The translations under genes were made by a program, and so were the position numbers. The notes under the pieces were generated by a model that saw only the letters and a list, made by a program, of their open reading frames with translations, had not been told where the DNA came from and did not search any database. From the NCBI RefSeq assembly GCF_004117935.1, contig NZ_SDOY01000096.1, positions 1-64,000 of the forward strand: 64,000 nt of DNA. The letters are read 5' to 3'. Positions 20,950 through 29,820 of this stretch are shown one piece after another; the first letter of the stretch is position 1, and each line of letters opens with the position of its first letter. This stretch comes from Streptomyces roseicoloratus. Lineage in GTDB: Bacteria > Actinomycetota > Actinomycetes > Streptomycetales > Streptomycetaceae.

Positions 20950-22539
20950 ATGAACCGCAAGACCCTGGTGCTGCCGATCGCGGCCGCACTGCTCAGCCCC
21001 CTGCTCGCCGGCTGCGGTGGAGGGGACGAGAGCAGAGCGATCGTCGTCGGCACCACGGACCAGTTCGTCGCCACCGAGGACGCTCCCGCCCCGCTCGACC
21101 CCGCCTTCGCCTACGACACCGGCGCCTGGAACATCCTGCGGCAGACCGTCCAGACCCTCATGCACGTCCCGCGCGGCGGCGGCGCCCCGGTCCCCGAGGC
21201 CGCCGAGAGCTGCGGCTTCTCCGACAAGGAGAGCGAGAGCTACCGCTGCACGCTCCGTGAGGGCCTCACCTTCGCCGACGGCACCCCGGTCAGCGCCGAG
21301 GACGTCAAGTTCTCCGTCGAGCGCGTGCTCGCCATCAAGTCCGACAACGGCACCGCCGCCCTCCTCGCCAACATCGACACCGTCGAGACCAAGGGCGACC
21401 GCGAGGTGGTCTTCCACCTGAAGACGCCCGACGCGACCTTCCCGTACAAGCTCTCCACCCCCGTCGCCGGCATCCTCAGCAAGGACACGTACGAGGGCAG
21501 GTCCCTCCGCGAGGGCTTCGACGTCGACGGCTCCGGCCCGTACACGATGACGACCGAACGCGACGGCGACACGGTCACGAAGTTCGTCTTCACCAAGAAC
21601 CCCCGCTACAAGGGCGACATCACCCTGCGCAACGACAAGGTCGAACTGCGCACCTTCGCCGACGCCGGCGCCATGGACAAGGCCCTGCGCTCCGACGACA
21701 TCGACATGGCCGCCCGCGCCATGTCGCAGCCCCAGATCAGGGACCTCACCGAGAAGCCCCAGGAGGGCATCGACCTCACCGAGGTCCCCGGCCTGGAGAT
21801 CCGCTACCTCGCCTTCAACACCAAGGCACCCGCCGTCAAGGAGAAGGCCGTCCGGCAGGCCATGGCCTCCGTCGTCGACCGCGGCAAGCTCATCGAGCAG
21901 GTCTACGGCCCCACCGCCGAGCCCCTCTACTCCCTGATCCCCTCCAGCGTCACCGGCCACGCCACCTCGTTCATCGACACCTACGGCGAGCCCGACGCGT
22001 CCAAGGCCGCCAAGCTGCTGCGCGACGCCGGAATCAAGACGCCCGTCCCGGTCACCCTGCACTACACGACCGACCACTACGGCGCCGAGACGGCCCAGGA
22101 GTTCGAGACCCTGCGCGCCCAGCTCAACGCCACCAAGCTCTTCGACGCCCGCGTCCAGGGCACCGAATGGTCCAAGTTCCGCCCGGCCCAGAAGCGCGGC
22201 GACTACGCCGTCTACGGCCTCGGCTGGTTCCCCGACTACCCGGACCCGGACAACTACGTCGCCCCGTTCCTGGACAGCGACAACTTCCTCAACACCCCCT
22301 ACGTCAACCAGTCCGTCCGTGAGCGGCTGATCCCGCAGTCGCGCCGCGAGGCCGACCGCACCGCCGCGGCCCCGGTCTTCGAGCAGATCCAGAAGATCGT
22401 CGCCAAGGACGTCCCCGTCCTGCCCCTGTGGCAGGGCAAGCAGTACGTCGCCGCCCGCGACGACATCACCGGCGTCGAGTGGTCGCTGAACACCTCCTCC
22501 GACCTGCTCCTGTGGGAGCTCGGCCGCGGCACCGCCTGA
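20950..22539 (+). CDS. ABC transporter substrate-binding lipoprotein, family 5 (first copy)
   Basis: A 529-residue extracytoplasmic solute-binding protein of the oligopeptide/dipeptide type. The signal peptide ends in the lipobox LAGC with C22, so it is membrane-anchored outside the cell. LREGLTFADGTPVSAEDVKF is the family 5 signature. The C-terminal half has GWFPDYPDPDNYVAPF. The GLWQGKQY-like end (PLWQGKQYVAARDDITGVEW) is nearly the same in the next gene, so the two are paralogues. No permease or ATPase gene is adjacent. The ligand is unknown; peptides are likely for the family. Confidence 0.92.
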   Translation: MNRKTLVLPIAAALLSPLLAGCGGGDESRAIVVGTTDQFVATEDAPAPLDPAFAYDTGAWNILRQTVQTLMHVPRGGGAPVPEAAESCGFSDKESESYRCTLREGLTFADGTPVSAEDVKFSVERVLAIKSDNGTAALLANIDTVETKGDREVVFHLKTPDATFPYKLSTPVAGILSKDTYEGRSLREGFDVDGSGPYTMTTERDGDTVTKFVFTKNPRYKGDITLRNDKVELRTFADAGAMDKALRSDDIDMAARAMSQPQIRDLTEKPQEGIDLTEVPGLEIRYLAFNTKAPAVKEKAVRQAMASVVDRGKLIEQVYGPTAEPLYSLIPSSVTGHATSFIDTYGEPDASKAAKLLRDAGIKTPVPVTLHYTTDHYGAETAQEFETLRAQLNATKLFDARVQGTEWSKFRPAQKRGDYAVYGLGWFPDYPDPDNYVAPFLDSDNFLNTPYVNQSVRERLIPQSRREADRTAAAPVFEQIQKIVAKDVPVLPLWQGKQYVAARDDITGVEWSLNTSSDLLLWELGRGTA

Positions 22540-22552
22540 CCCCTTCGTTGTA

Positions 22553-22579
22553 CCGGCCGCGCAGCGGTTGCGCGGCCGG
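22553..22579 (+). terminator. hairpin between the two substrate-binding genes
   Basis: CCGGCCGCGC and GCGCGGCCGG form a perfect 10-bp stem with a 7-nt loop, 13 nt after the first stop codon. It could terminate or attenuate transcription, or protect the upstream mRNA. Confidence 0.65.
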
Positions 22580-22607
22580 CCTGGCAAGAGATCAAGAGGC
22601 AAGTTCT

Positions 22608-24185
22608 GTGAAGGCACACAACAAGTGGCTGACCGCCCCGCTCGCCGCGGGCCTGGCCGCCGCGCTGCTCAGCGGCTGCGGCACCGAGAAGGGCGGCGAC
22701 TCCGGGGGCTCCGGGTCCGCCGTCACCGTCGGCATGTCGGACGAGATCATGGCGACCGACCCGGCCGCCGGCTACGACCCCGGCTCCTGGCTGCTGTTCA
22801 ACAACGTCTTCCAGTCCCTGCTCGCCTTCCCGAAGGGTGCCTCCGAGCCCGAGCCCGAGGCCGCCGACAAGTGCGGCTTCTCCGGCGGCAGCAAGATCTA
22901 CACCTGCACCCTGCGTGACGGTCTGAAGTTCTCCAACGGCAACCCGCTCACCTCGGAGGACGTCAAGTTCTCCTTCGAGCGCGCCCTGAAGATCGCCGAC
23001 CCCAACGGCCCCGCCCCGCTGCTCTCCTCGATCGACTCCATCGAGACGCCCGACGAGAAGACCGTCGTCTTCAAGCTGAAGGTGCCCGACGCCACCTTCC
23101 CCAGCAAGATCGCCTCCGGTGCCGGTTCCATCGTCGACCACCGCGAGTACCCGGCCGACGGACTGCGCACCGACGGCAAGGCCGTCGGCTCCGGTCCGTA
23201 CAAGCTCGAGTCGTTCAGCGACAGCCAGGCCACCTTCACCGGCAACGACAGCTACCAGGGCAACGCCAAGCGGAAGAACGGCAGCGTCACCCTCAAGCTC
23301 TACCAGGGCGACCGCGAGGCCCTCGCCAAGGCCCTCTCGGCCGGCGACATCGACGTCGCCTACCGAGGCCTCGCCGCCGACGACATAGCCGCCCTGGAGA
23401 ACGCCCAGGACAACCAGGGCATCCAGGTCGTCCAGGGCTCCAGCGCCGAGGTCCAGCACCTGGTCTTCAACGTCAAGGACCCGGTCGTCGGCAAGATCGG
23501 CGTCCGCAAGGCCATCGCCCACCTCGTCGACCGCGAGGCGCTCGTCCAGAACGTCTACAAGTCGACCGCCACGCCGCTGTACTCCATCGTCCCCACCGGC
23601 ATCGCCGGCCACGCCACCTCGTTCTTCGACACCTACGGCGAGCCCGACACGGCCAAGGCCAAGACGGCGCTGCGCAAGGACGGGATCACCGGCAAGGTCA
23701 AGCTCACCCTCTGGTCCACCCCGAACCGTTTCGGCCCCGCCACCGACCAGATGATGGAAGCGATCGCCGGCCAGCTCAACGCGAGCGGCCTGTTCGACGC
23801 CAAGGTCCAGTCCGTCTCCTTCGAGCAGTACGAGAAGGACATCGCGGCCGGCAAGTACGGCGTCTACGTCCGCGGCTGGGTCCCCGACTACCCGGACGCC
23901 GACAACTTCACCTCCCCGTTCTTCGGCGACGACAACGTCCTCGGCAACCGCTACCAGAACGCCCTCATCACCGGCGAACTGCTGCCGGCCGTCGCCGCGT
24001 CCCCCGACCGGGGCCAGACCGGCTCCACCTACACCAAGGTCCAGGACCTCGTCGCCGACGAGCTGCCGCTGCTGCCGCTGTGGCAGGGCAAGCAGTACGC
24101 GGTCGCCCGCGAGGGCGTCACCGGCCTCGAATGGACCCTCGACGCCTCCACCGTCTTCCGCTTCTGGGAGATCAAGAAGGGCTGA
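22608..24185 (+). CDS. ABC transporter substrate-binding lipoprotein, family 5 (second copy)
   Basis: A 525-residue paralogue of the preceding gene, in the same order and 68 nt downstream. The lipobox is LSGC with C24, followed by a Gly/Ser linker. The shared signature is LRDGLKFSNGNPLTSEDVKF, and the shared C-terminal part is GWVPDYPDADNFTSPFFGDD. The GTG at 22608 is chosen because it gives a complete lipoprotein signal; AAGAGG is a few bases upstream. The ligand is unknown. The pair may bind related ligands for a transporter encoded elsewhere. Confidence 0.92.
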   Translation: MKAHNKWLTAPLAAGLAAALLSGCGTEKGGDSGGSGSAVTVGMSDEIMATDPAAGYDPGSWLLFNNVFQSLLAFPKGASEPEPEAADKCGFSGGSKIYTCTLRDGLKFSNGNPLTSEDVKFSFERALKIADPNGPAPLLSSIDSIETPDEKTVVFKLKVPDATFPSKIASGAGSIVDHREYPADGLRTDGKAVGSGPYKLESFSDSQATFTGNDSYQGNAKRKNGSVTLKLYQGDREALAKALSAGDIDVAYRGLAADDIAALENAQDNQGIQVVQGSSAEVQHLVFNVKDPVVGKIGVRKAIAHLVDREALVQNVYKSTATPLYSIVPTGIAGHATSFFDTYGEPDTAKAKTALRKDGITGKVKLTLWSTPNRFGPATDQMMEAIAGQLNASGLFDAKVQSVSFEQYEKDIAAGKYGVYVRGWVPDYPDADNFTSPFFGDDNVLGNRYQNALITGELLPAVAASPDRGQTGSTYTKVQDLVADELPLLPLWQGKQYAVAREGVTGLEWTLDASTVFRFWEIKKG

Positions 24186-24202
24186 CACCCGCTCCGCGAC
24201 GA

Positions 24203-24237
24203 GGAGGGCCCGGCACGCTCGTGGCGCCGGGCCCTCC
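24203..24237 (+). terminator. strong terminator after the second substrate-binding gene
   Basis: A perfect 12-bp stem (GGAGGGCCCGGC with GCCGGGCCCTCC) with an 11-nt loop, 17 nt after the stop codon. Confidence 0.85.
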
Positions 24238-24246
24238 CCGTACCCC

Positions 24247-24316
24247 GGCGGCTCACGCACCGCGCGCCGGGCTCTTCCCATCCCGGGCGGCTCACGTACC
24301 GCGCGCCGGGCTCTTC
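24247..24316. repeat. two 31-nt direct repeats with 39-nt period
   Basis: Units at 24247-24277 and 24286-24316 differ at one base (both begin GGCGGCTCACG and end GCCGGGCTCTTC). They lie between the convergent binding-protein and response-regulator genes. No function is evident. Confidence 0.75.
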
Positions 24317-24342
24317 ACGTACTGCCCCGAAGACTCACTGAC

Positions 24343-25014
24343 TCACTGCGCCCCGGGGCGCACCAGACCGCTCTCGTACGCGTACACCGCCGCCTGCACC
24401 CGGTCCCGCAGACCCAGCTTCGTCAGCACATGACCCACGTGCGTCTTCACCGTCGTCTCGCTCACGAACAGGTCCGCCGCGATCTCCGCGTTCGACAGAC
24501 CGCGCGCCACCAGCTTGAGCACCTCGACCTCGCGGTCCGTCAGCGTGTTCAGCGTGTCCGGCACCTGCTCCTCGCCCGACGGCAGGTGCGCCGAGTACTT
24601 GTCCAGCAGCCGGCGCGTGATCGACGGCGCCAGCATCGCCTCGCCCGCCGCCACCACCCGGATCGCCTGCACCAGCTCGTGCGCCGGCGCGTCCTTCAGC
24701 AGGAAGCCGCTCGCCCCCGCCCGCAGCGCCTCCACCACGTACTCGTCCAGGTCGAACGTGGTCAGCACCAGCACCTTCGCCGGACCGTCCCGGCCCGGAC
24801 CGGTGATCTGCCGGGTGGCCTCCACCCCGTCCATCCGCGGCATCCGGATGTCCATCAGCACCACATCGGGCTGCAGCGCCCGCACCTGCTCCAGCGCCTG
24901 CAGACCGTCCCCGGCCTCACCCACCACCGCCAGGTCCTGTTCGGCCTCCAGGATCATCCGGAAACCGGTGCGCAGCAGCGGCTGGTCGTCGACCAGTAGG
25001 ACGCGGATAGCCAC
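24343..25014 (-). CDS. NarL/LuxR-family response regulator (orphan)
   Basis: A 223-residue two-component regulator. The receiver domain (1 to ~120) has the acidic pair in LLVDDQPLL, the phospho-acceptor Asp in PDVVLMDIRMPRMDG, a Thr in VLVLTTFD and the conserved Lys in GFLLKDAP. The C-terminal LuxR-type HTH is LTDREVEVLKLVARGLSNAE followed by VSETTVKTHVGHVLTKLGL. The GTG at 25014 follows AAGGAG, which rejects longer starts. No histidine kinase gene lies next to it, so the partner and targets are unknown. Confidence 0.93.
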   Translation of the reverse strand: MAIRVLLVDDQPLLRTGFRMILEAEQDLAVVGEAGDGLQALEQVRALQPDVVLMDIRMPRMDGVEATRQITGPGRDGPAKVLVLTTFDLDEYVVEALRAGASGFLLKDAPAHELVQAIRVVAAGEAMLAPSITRRLLDKYSAHLPSGEEQVPDTLNTLTDREVEVLKLVARGLSNAEIAADLFVSETTVKTHVGHVLTKLGLRDRVQAAVYAYESGLVRPGAQ

Positions 25015-25098
25015 GGACAACTCCTTCACGGCATGGACGGAACCCCAGGACGCCCGGCGGATCATGATCGGGCACCCCGCGTCCATTCTGCCCTGGGG

Positions 25099-26022
25099 CT
25101 ACTCCGCGGACTCCGGCGGGCGCGCGGGCACCACCGGCAGCGGATACACCGGGGGAGTGCCGCCGAACTCCGGACACACCGCACGGTGGTCGCACCAGCC
25201 GCACAGCTTCGTCGGCCGCGGCCGCCAGTCACCCGACTCCGTCGCCAGCCGGATCGCCTCCCACAGCGCGTGCAGCTTGCGCTCCACCCGCAGCAGATCC
25301 GCCTCCACCGGGTCGTACGTCAGGACGTCACCGCTGCCCAGGTACACCAGCTGCAGCCGGCGCGGCACCACGTTCTTCAGCCGCCAGACCACCAGCGCGT
25401 AGAACTTCATCTGGAACAGCGCGCCCTCGCTGTACTCGGGGCGCGGCGCCTTGCCCGTCTTGTAGTCGACGATCCGCACCTCACCCGTCGGCGCCACGTC
25501 CACCCGGTCGATCACCCCGCGCAGCCGCAGCCCCGACGACAGCTCCGTCTCCACGAACAGCTCGCGCTCCGCCGGCTCGAGCCGCGTCGGATCCTCCAGC
25601 GTGAACCACCGCTCGACCAGCGCCTCCGCCTCCGACAGCCACCGCGCCAGACGCTCGGCCCGCGGCTCCGTCGGATCCGTGTCCGAGCCGTCCGAGCCGG
25701 TCGCGGAACCTCCGGCCTCCTCCTCGAACAGCTCCGCCAGCTCCGGACGCGACGCGAGCAGCCGGTCCCACTGCCCCGGGATCAGCGCCTTCGCCCGCGG
25801 CACCGTACGCTCCACCGCCGGCGCGTCGAACAACCGCTCGAGCACCGCGTGCACCAGCGTGCCCCGGGTCGCCGCCGCACTCGGCTTCTCCGGCAGCCGG
25901 TCGATCACCCGGAACCGGTACAGCAGAGGGCACTGCATGAAGTCGCTCGCCCGCGAAGGCGACAACGACATGGGCGGCCGCGCCTGCACGGACTCCACGG
26001 ACGGCTGCTCACTCGTACTCAT
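25099..26022 (-). CDS. RecB/Cas4-like PD-(D/E)XK nuclease with Fe-S cysteines
   Basis: A 307-residue single-domain nuclease of the RecB exonuclease family. The active site is visible as GVIDRVDV, then IVDYKTGKAP (D-x-K), with a QMKFYALVVW motif after it. Four cysteines are placed as in Fe-S-containing Cas4/AddB relatives: one early (SDFMQCPLLYRF) and three at the C-terminus (LCGWCDHRAVCPEF). This suggests a 4Fe-4S cluster and single-strand DNA processing. No CRISPR array or cas1/cas2 is present, so it is a stand-alone repair-type nuclease. It is divergent from the M50 protease. A Ser/Asp-rich insert lies near residue 110. Confidence 0.88.
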   Translation of the reverse strand: MSTSEQPSVESVQARPPMSLSPSRASDFMQCPLLYRFRVIDRLPEKPSAAATRGTLVHAVLERLFDAPAVERTVPRAKALIPGQWDRLLASRPELAELFEEEAGGSATGSDGSDTDPTEPRAERLARWLSEAEALVERWFTLEDPTRLEPAERELFVETELSSGLRLRGVIDRVDVAPTGEVRIVDYKTGKAPRPEYSEGALFQMKFYALVVWRLKNVVPRRLQLVYLGSGDVLTYDPVEADLLRVERKLHALWEAIRLATESGDWRPRPTKLCGWCDHRAVCPEFGGTPPVYPLPVVPARPPESAE

Positions 26023-26182
26023 GACACAGACCCTACGACCCACCACCGACAGTCAGTACCTCCCCGACCCTGATCCACCCGACGGGCCCGCGCGGAATAC
26101 CATCGACGCAGGACCCGTCGCGCTGCATGATCGAACCGTGACCGAGTGCGCGGGCCGAGCGGCCCGGCGACGAAAGGAACCC

Positions 26183-27373
26183 GTGAACCAGGACGAGTCC
26201 AAGCCGCAGCGGACCGAGGAGCCAGGCGGTGGCCTCCTCATGGGCCGGCCCTTCGGCGTGCCCGTCTACGTCGCACCCAGCTGGTTCCTCGTCGCCGCCC
26301 TCATCACCTGGGTCTTCGGCGACCAGATCGAACGCGTCCTGCCCGAACTCGGCGCCGCCCGCTACCTCGTCTCCCTCTTCTTCGCCATCGCCTTCTACGC
26401 CTCCGTCCTCGTCCACGAACTGGCCCACACCCTCGCCGCACTCCGCTTCAAGCTCCCCGTGCGCCGCATCCAGCTCCAGTTCTTCGGCGGCGTCTCCGAG
26501 ATCGACAAGGAGACCGAGACCCCCGGCCGCGAATTCGTCCTCGCCTTCGTCGGCCCCCTCCTCTCCCTCGTCCTCGCCGGACTCTTCTACCTCAGCCTCT
26601 ACGCCGTCGAACCCGGCACCGTCCCCGGCGTCCTGCTCGGCGGCCTGATGATCTCCAACCTCATCGTCGCCGTCTTCAACCTGCTCCCCGGCCTGCCCCT
26701 CGACGGCGGCCGGATGCTCCGCGCGGTCGTCTGGAAGATCACCGGCAACGCCATGAGCGGCACCGTCGCCGCCGCCTGGGTCGGTCGCGCCCTCGCCGTC
26801 ACCGTCCTCATCGGACTGCCCCTGCTCACCCGCACCGGCTGGCTCGGCAACTCACCCGACGACATCTCCGGCTTCACCACCGTCACCGACGCCCTGCTCG
26901 CCGCCATCCTCGCCGCGATCATCTGGACCGGCGCCGGCAACAGCCTCCGCATGGCCCGACTGCGCGAACACCTCCCGGAACTCCGCGCCCGCGCCCTCAC
27001 TCGCCGCGCCATCCCCGTCGAGCCCGCCACCCCGCTCTCCGAAGCCCTCCGCCGCGCCAACGAGGCCGGAGCCCGCGCCCTCGTCGTCGTCGACGGCCAC
27101 GGCGCGCCCACCGGCATCGTCCGCGAGACCGCCATCGCCGCCGTCCCCCAGCACCGCCGCCCCTGGGTCGCCGTCAGCACCCTCTCCCAGGACCTCACCG
27201 ACGGCATGAAGGTCCCCGCCGAACTCACCGGCCAGCCCCTCCTCGACCACCTCCGCGCCAGCCCCGCCACCGAGTACCTCGTCGTCGAGGAAACCGGCGA
27301 GATCTACGGCGTGCTGTCCACCACCGATGTCGAGAAGGCCTTCGTCAAGGCCATGGCACGACCTTCCTCGTAA
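26183..27373 (+). CDS. site-2 protease family (M50) membrane metalloprotease with CBS domains
   Basis: A 396-residue intramembrane zinc metalloprotease. HELAH (H78, E79, H82) lies in a membrane helix. The second motif, PGLPLDGGRMLRAV, supplies the Asp ligand. About six hydrophobic helices are visible, followed by a cytoplasmic C-terminal pair of CBS domains (from ~270, with GARALVVVDGHGAPTGIV and TEYLVVEETGEIYGVLS). The CBS pair suggests control by nucleotide binding. The substrate is unknown. The GTG at 26183 follows AAAGGAAC; longer in-frame starts have no such site. It ends 18 nt before trmI. Confidence 0.92.
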   Translation: MNQDESKPQRTEEPGGGLLMGRPFGVPVYVAPSWFLVAALITWVFGDQIERVLPELGAARYLVSLFFAIAFYASVLVHELAHTLAALRFKLPVRRIQLQFFGGVSEIDKETETPGREFVLAFVGPLLSLVLAGLFYLSLYAVEPGTVPGVLLGGLMISNLIVAVFNLLPGLPLDGGRMLRAVVWKITGNAMSGTVAAAWVGRALAVTVLIGLPLLTRTGWLGNSPDDISGFTTVTDALLAAILAAIIWTGAGNSLRMARLREHLPELRARALTRRAIPVEPATPLSEALRRANEAGARALVVVDGHGAPTGIVRETAIAAVPQHRRPWVAVSTLSQDLTDGMKVPAELTGQPLLDHLRASPATEYLVVEETGEIYGVLSTTDVEKAFVKAMARPSS

Positions 27374-27379
27374 CACCGG

Positions 27380-27385
27380 TACCCT
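27380..27385 (+). promoter_or_regulatory. -10 element of a leaderless trmI promoter (TACCCT)
   Basis: TACCCT ends exactly 6 nt before the ATG at 27392. It lies in the 18-nt gap after the M50 stop, where no Shine-Dalgarno sequence is seen. Confidence 0.6.
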
Positions 27386-27391
27386 GTTCAC

Positions 27392-28279
27392 ATGTCCGAA
27401 CCGACCGGTGCCGCCCGCCGTCGCGGGCCCTTCAAGGTCGGGGACCAGGTCCAGCTCACCGACCCCAAGGGACGCCACTACACGTTCACGCTCGAGGCCG
27501 GGAAGAACTTCCACACCCACAAGGGTTCCTTCCCGCACGACGAGCTGATCGGCGCTCCCGAGGGCAGTGTTGTCCGTACCACGGGGAACGTCGCCTACCT
27601 TGCGCTGCGCCCCCTGCTCCCCGACTACGTCCTGTCCATGCCCCGCGGCGCCGCCGTGGTCTACCCCAAGGACGCGGGGCAGATCCTGGCCTTCGCCGAC
27701 ATCTTCCCCGGCGCCCGCGTCGTCGAGGCGGGCGTGGGCTCGGGCTCGCTGAGCTCCTTCCTGCTGCGTGCCATCGGCGACAGCGGCATGCTGCACTCCT
27801 ACGAGCGCCGCGAGGACTTCGCCGAGATCGCCAAGGGCAACGTCGAGCGCTACTTCGGCGGCCCGCACCCCGCGTGGCAGCTGACCGTCGGCGACCTGCA
27901 GGACAACCTGTCCGACACCGACGTCGACCGCGTCATCCTCGACATGCTCGCCCCCTGGGAATGCCTCGAGGCCGTCTCCAAGGCGCTCGTCCCCGGCGGC
28001 ATCCTCTGCTGCTACGTGGCCACCACCACGCAGCTCGCCCGCACCGTGGAGTCCATCCGCGAGTTCGGCTGCTACGCCGAGCCGCAGCCCTGGGAGTCCA
28101 TGATCCGCAACTGGCACGTCGAGGGCCTGGCCGTGCGCCCCGACCACCGCATGATCGGCCACACCGGCTTCCTCGTCACCGCCCGCCGCCTCGCGGACGG
28201 CGTCGAGCCCCCGATGCGCCGCCGCCGGCCCGCCAAGGGCGCCTACGGCGAGGACTACGAGGGCCCCAACAAGGGCTGA
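27392..28279 (+). CDS. trmI: tRNA (adenine-58-N1)-methyltransferase TrmI
   Basis: A 295-residue SAM-dependent enzyme that makes m1A58 in the T-loop of tRNA. The N-terminal beta domain (FKVGDQVQLTDPKGRHYTFT) is followed by the SAM-binding Rossmann domain with VVEAGVGSGSLSSFLLRAIG. The catalytic Asp lies in VDRVILDMLAPWE. CCYVATTTQLARTVESIR and the C-terminal GHTGFLVTARRLADG complete the family pattern. It directly follows the M50 protease gene. The basic C-terminal tail (MRRRRPAKG) may help RNA binding. Confidence 0.95.
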   Translation: MSEPTGAARRRGPFKVGDQVQLTDPKGRHYTFTLEAGKNFHTHKGSFPHDELIGAPEGSVVRTTGNVAYLALRPLLPDYVLSMPRGAAVVYPKDAGQILAFADIFPGARVVEAGVGSGSLSSFLLRAIGDSGMLHSYERREDFAEIAKGNVERYFGGPHPAWQLTVGDLQDNLSDTDVDRVILDMLAPWECLEAVSKALVPGGILCCYVATTTQLARTVESIREFGCYAEPQPWESMIRNWHVEGLAVRPDHRMIGHTGFLVTARRLADGVEPPMRRRRPAKGAYGEDYEGPNKG

Positions 28280-28619
28280 CGCCCTCACGGGGCTGACGCC
28301 CCGACAACGCAACGGTGCCGCCGCCGAGTTCCCGCCCCACAGCGCGGAAGTCGACGGCGGCACCCACGTGTTCGGGGCACACCGTCCACGGCCCGGGGAC
28401 TCACCAACGGGCCCGCGCACCGCATCCCGGCCACACGGCCTCAGTCTCCGTGCCTGCCCTGGACCTCACATCCCGGCCCGGGCTCCGCGTCCGGCAACGA
28501 GCCGCAACCCACGCGCCCACGCCCCACCACCCGGGCCACCCCGCCTGTTCCCCACTCCTGTGACGTGTGGCACGATGCCCGCAACTCCCTCCGCGCCACC
28601 CTCACAGGAGACTTCTCGC
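28280..28619. other. 340-nt intergenic region after trmI
   Basis: It holds a hairpin (next feature) and a GC-rich stretch with weak direct repeats (GGGCTGACGCCC, twice near 28274-28302). A frame open through it into the secreted-protein gene has poor codon bias. A Shine-Dalgarno AGGAG sits just before 28620. Nothing else is recognised. Confidence 0.5.
28314..28364 (+). terminator. hairpin downstream of trmI
   Basis: GGTGCCGCCG (28314-28323) pairs perfectly with CGGCGGCACC (28355-28364), and the stem extends with one mismatch. The loop is long. Confidence 0.6.
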
Positions 28620-29198
28620 GTGCAGCCCTCCGCCGTCACGGACCTCGCGCACACCCACGCCCGTCCCGTGCACTGGCTGACCACCGCCACCGCCATGGCC
28701 GCGGTCGTCGCCCTCGCCGGACTCCTCCAGCCCGGCTCCGCCGGAGCCGCCGGAGCCGTCGGCGCGCACGCCGCTCCCGCCGCACGCCCCGCCCCCGACG
28801 CCGGCACCGCCCCCTACCCCCTGGAATGCGGCGGAGCCCCCAGCACCATCGCCCGACAGGCCACCGGCGACCTCGACGGCGACGGAAACCCCGAGACCGT
28901 CGCAGTCGTACACTGCGAAGCCGGCTCCGGAACCCCACCCAGCGGCGTCTACGTCCTCACCCACGGCAAGGGCACCGGCACACCCGCGGCACGCGTCGTC
29001 GCCACCCTCGTCGACCCCACACAGCAGAAGACGATCACCGACTTCACCGTCCGCGACGGAGCCGTCCACGCCACCCTGCTCGGCTACTCCGGCCCCCGCG
29101 TCCCCAGCTGCTGCCCCGACCAGAGCGAACAGGTCACCTGGCGCTGGCAGCGCGGAACCTTCGTCCGCACCACCCAGGACCAGGCACGGTCCGTCTGA
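28620..29198 (+). CDS. small secreted protein with one FG-GAP-like motif, function unknown
   Basis: A 192-residue predicted exported protein that I do not recognise. The N-terminus has a long signal region: a hydrophobic stretch, TTATAMAAVVALAGLLQPG, then an Ala-rich segment ending near AHAAPAA. The mature part contains DLDGDGNPETVAVVHC, which resembles one FG-GAP/VCBS calcium-binding repeat. Four cysteines lie in ECGG, VHCE and PSCCPD. VTWRWQRGTFVRT is near the end. The GTG at 28620 follows AGGAG at 9 nt; an ATG 15 codons upstream is less well placed. It is convergent with the ferredoxin gene. Confidence 0.75.
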   Translation: MQPSAVTDLAHTHARPVHWLTTATAMAAVVALAGLLQPGSAGAAGAVGAHAAPAARPAPDAGTAPYPLECGGAPSTIARQATGDLDGDGNPETVAVVHCEAGSGTPPSGVYVLTHGKGTGTPAARVVATLVDPTQQKTITDFTVRDGAVHATLLGYSGPRVPSCCPDQSEQVTWRWQRGTFVRTTQDQARSV

Positions 29199-29266
29199 CG
29201 GACCGGACACGCGCCGCCCGGCCGGCCGGCGGACCGGGCCGCACACCGCGGCCCGTCACCACGCCG

Positions 29267-29578
29267 TCACTCCGCGTCGGGCCCGTACACCTCGACGCCG
29301 TCGCCGACCCGCCGCACATGGATGCAGTCACCCGGGCACTCCTTCGCGGAGTCCACCACGTCCCGCAACAACGGCAACGGCACCGGCGTCGTCGCACCCG
29401 GCTCCTGGAGCAGCTCGTCGTCCGCGCTCTTCACATAAGCGAGCCCGTCGATGTCGAGCTCGAAGACCTCGGGAGCGTACTGCGCGCAGATCCCGTCCCC
29501 CGTGCACAGGTCCTGATCGATCCAGACCTCCAGCGCCTCGCCGGCACCCGCCGCCGGGACCTCCTGCTGCACGGTCAT
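29267..29578 (-). CDS. ferredoxin (single-cluster type) divergent from arc
   Basis: A 103-residue small electron carrier. Four cysteines are visible: C25 and C31 in DLCTGDGICAQYAPEVFE and C81 and C85 in AKECPGDCIHV. The spacing fits a single Fe-S cluster ferredoxin (3Fe-4S or 4Fe-4S) of the actinobacterial P450-associated kind. An insert of about 15 residues (QEPGATTPVPLPLL) separates the halves. The redox partner is unknown. It is transcribed divergently from arc with 242 nt between the starts. Confidence 0.88.
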   Translation of the reverse strand: MTVQQEVPAAGAGEALEVWIDQDLCTGDGICAQYAPEVFELDIDGLAYVKSADDELLQEPGATTPVPLPLLRDVVDSAKECPGDCIHVRRVGDGVEVYGPDAE

Positions 29579-29776
29579 ATCCCCTGCCGTTTCTGCTTCG
29601 CTTCGATAAGTCGGGCAAACCCTGACGGGTGTTGACCACCCACGACGATACAACCGGGCGCTTTTGGCGAGCCCCCCGGTGGGTATTCCCCTGGCGTGAG
29701 GGGAAGCGCAAGGGTGAAGATCGGACACACCCCGCAGTCTTTTTGATCTAGGGGTTTCAATCATCACCCACCCAGG

Positions 29777-29782
29777 TAGGGT
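29777..29782 (+). promoter_or_regulatory. candidate arc -10 element (TAGGGT)
   Basis: TAGGGT fits TANNNT and predicts a leader of about 30 nt that contains the GGAGGAGG ribosome binding site. Confidence 0.45.
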
Positions 29783-29820
29783 CAGGAAGCGTCCAGCTCC
29801 CCTTGGAGGAGGTGAGGACC

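Noticed and set aside
25099-26022. Cas4 of a CRISPR system
   Set aside because: The fold and Fe-S cysteines are Cas4-like, but there is no array and no cas1 or cas2; a stand-alone RecB-type nuclease fits better.
29579-29820. A tRNA or small structured RNA in the ferredoxin/arc gap
   Set aside because: Some short inverted repeats occur, but no cloverleaf or conserved RNA pattern could be built; promoter elements explain the region.
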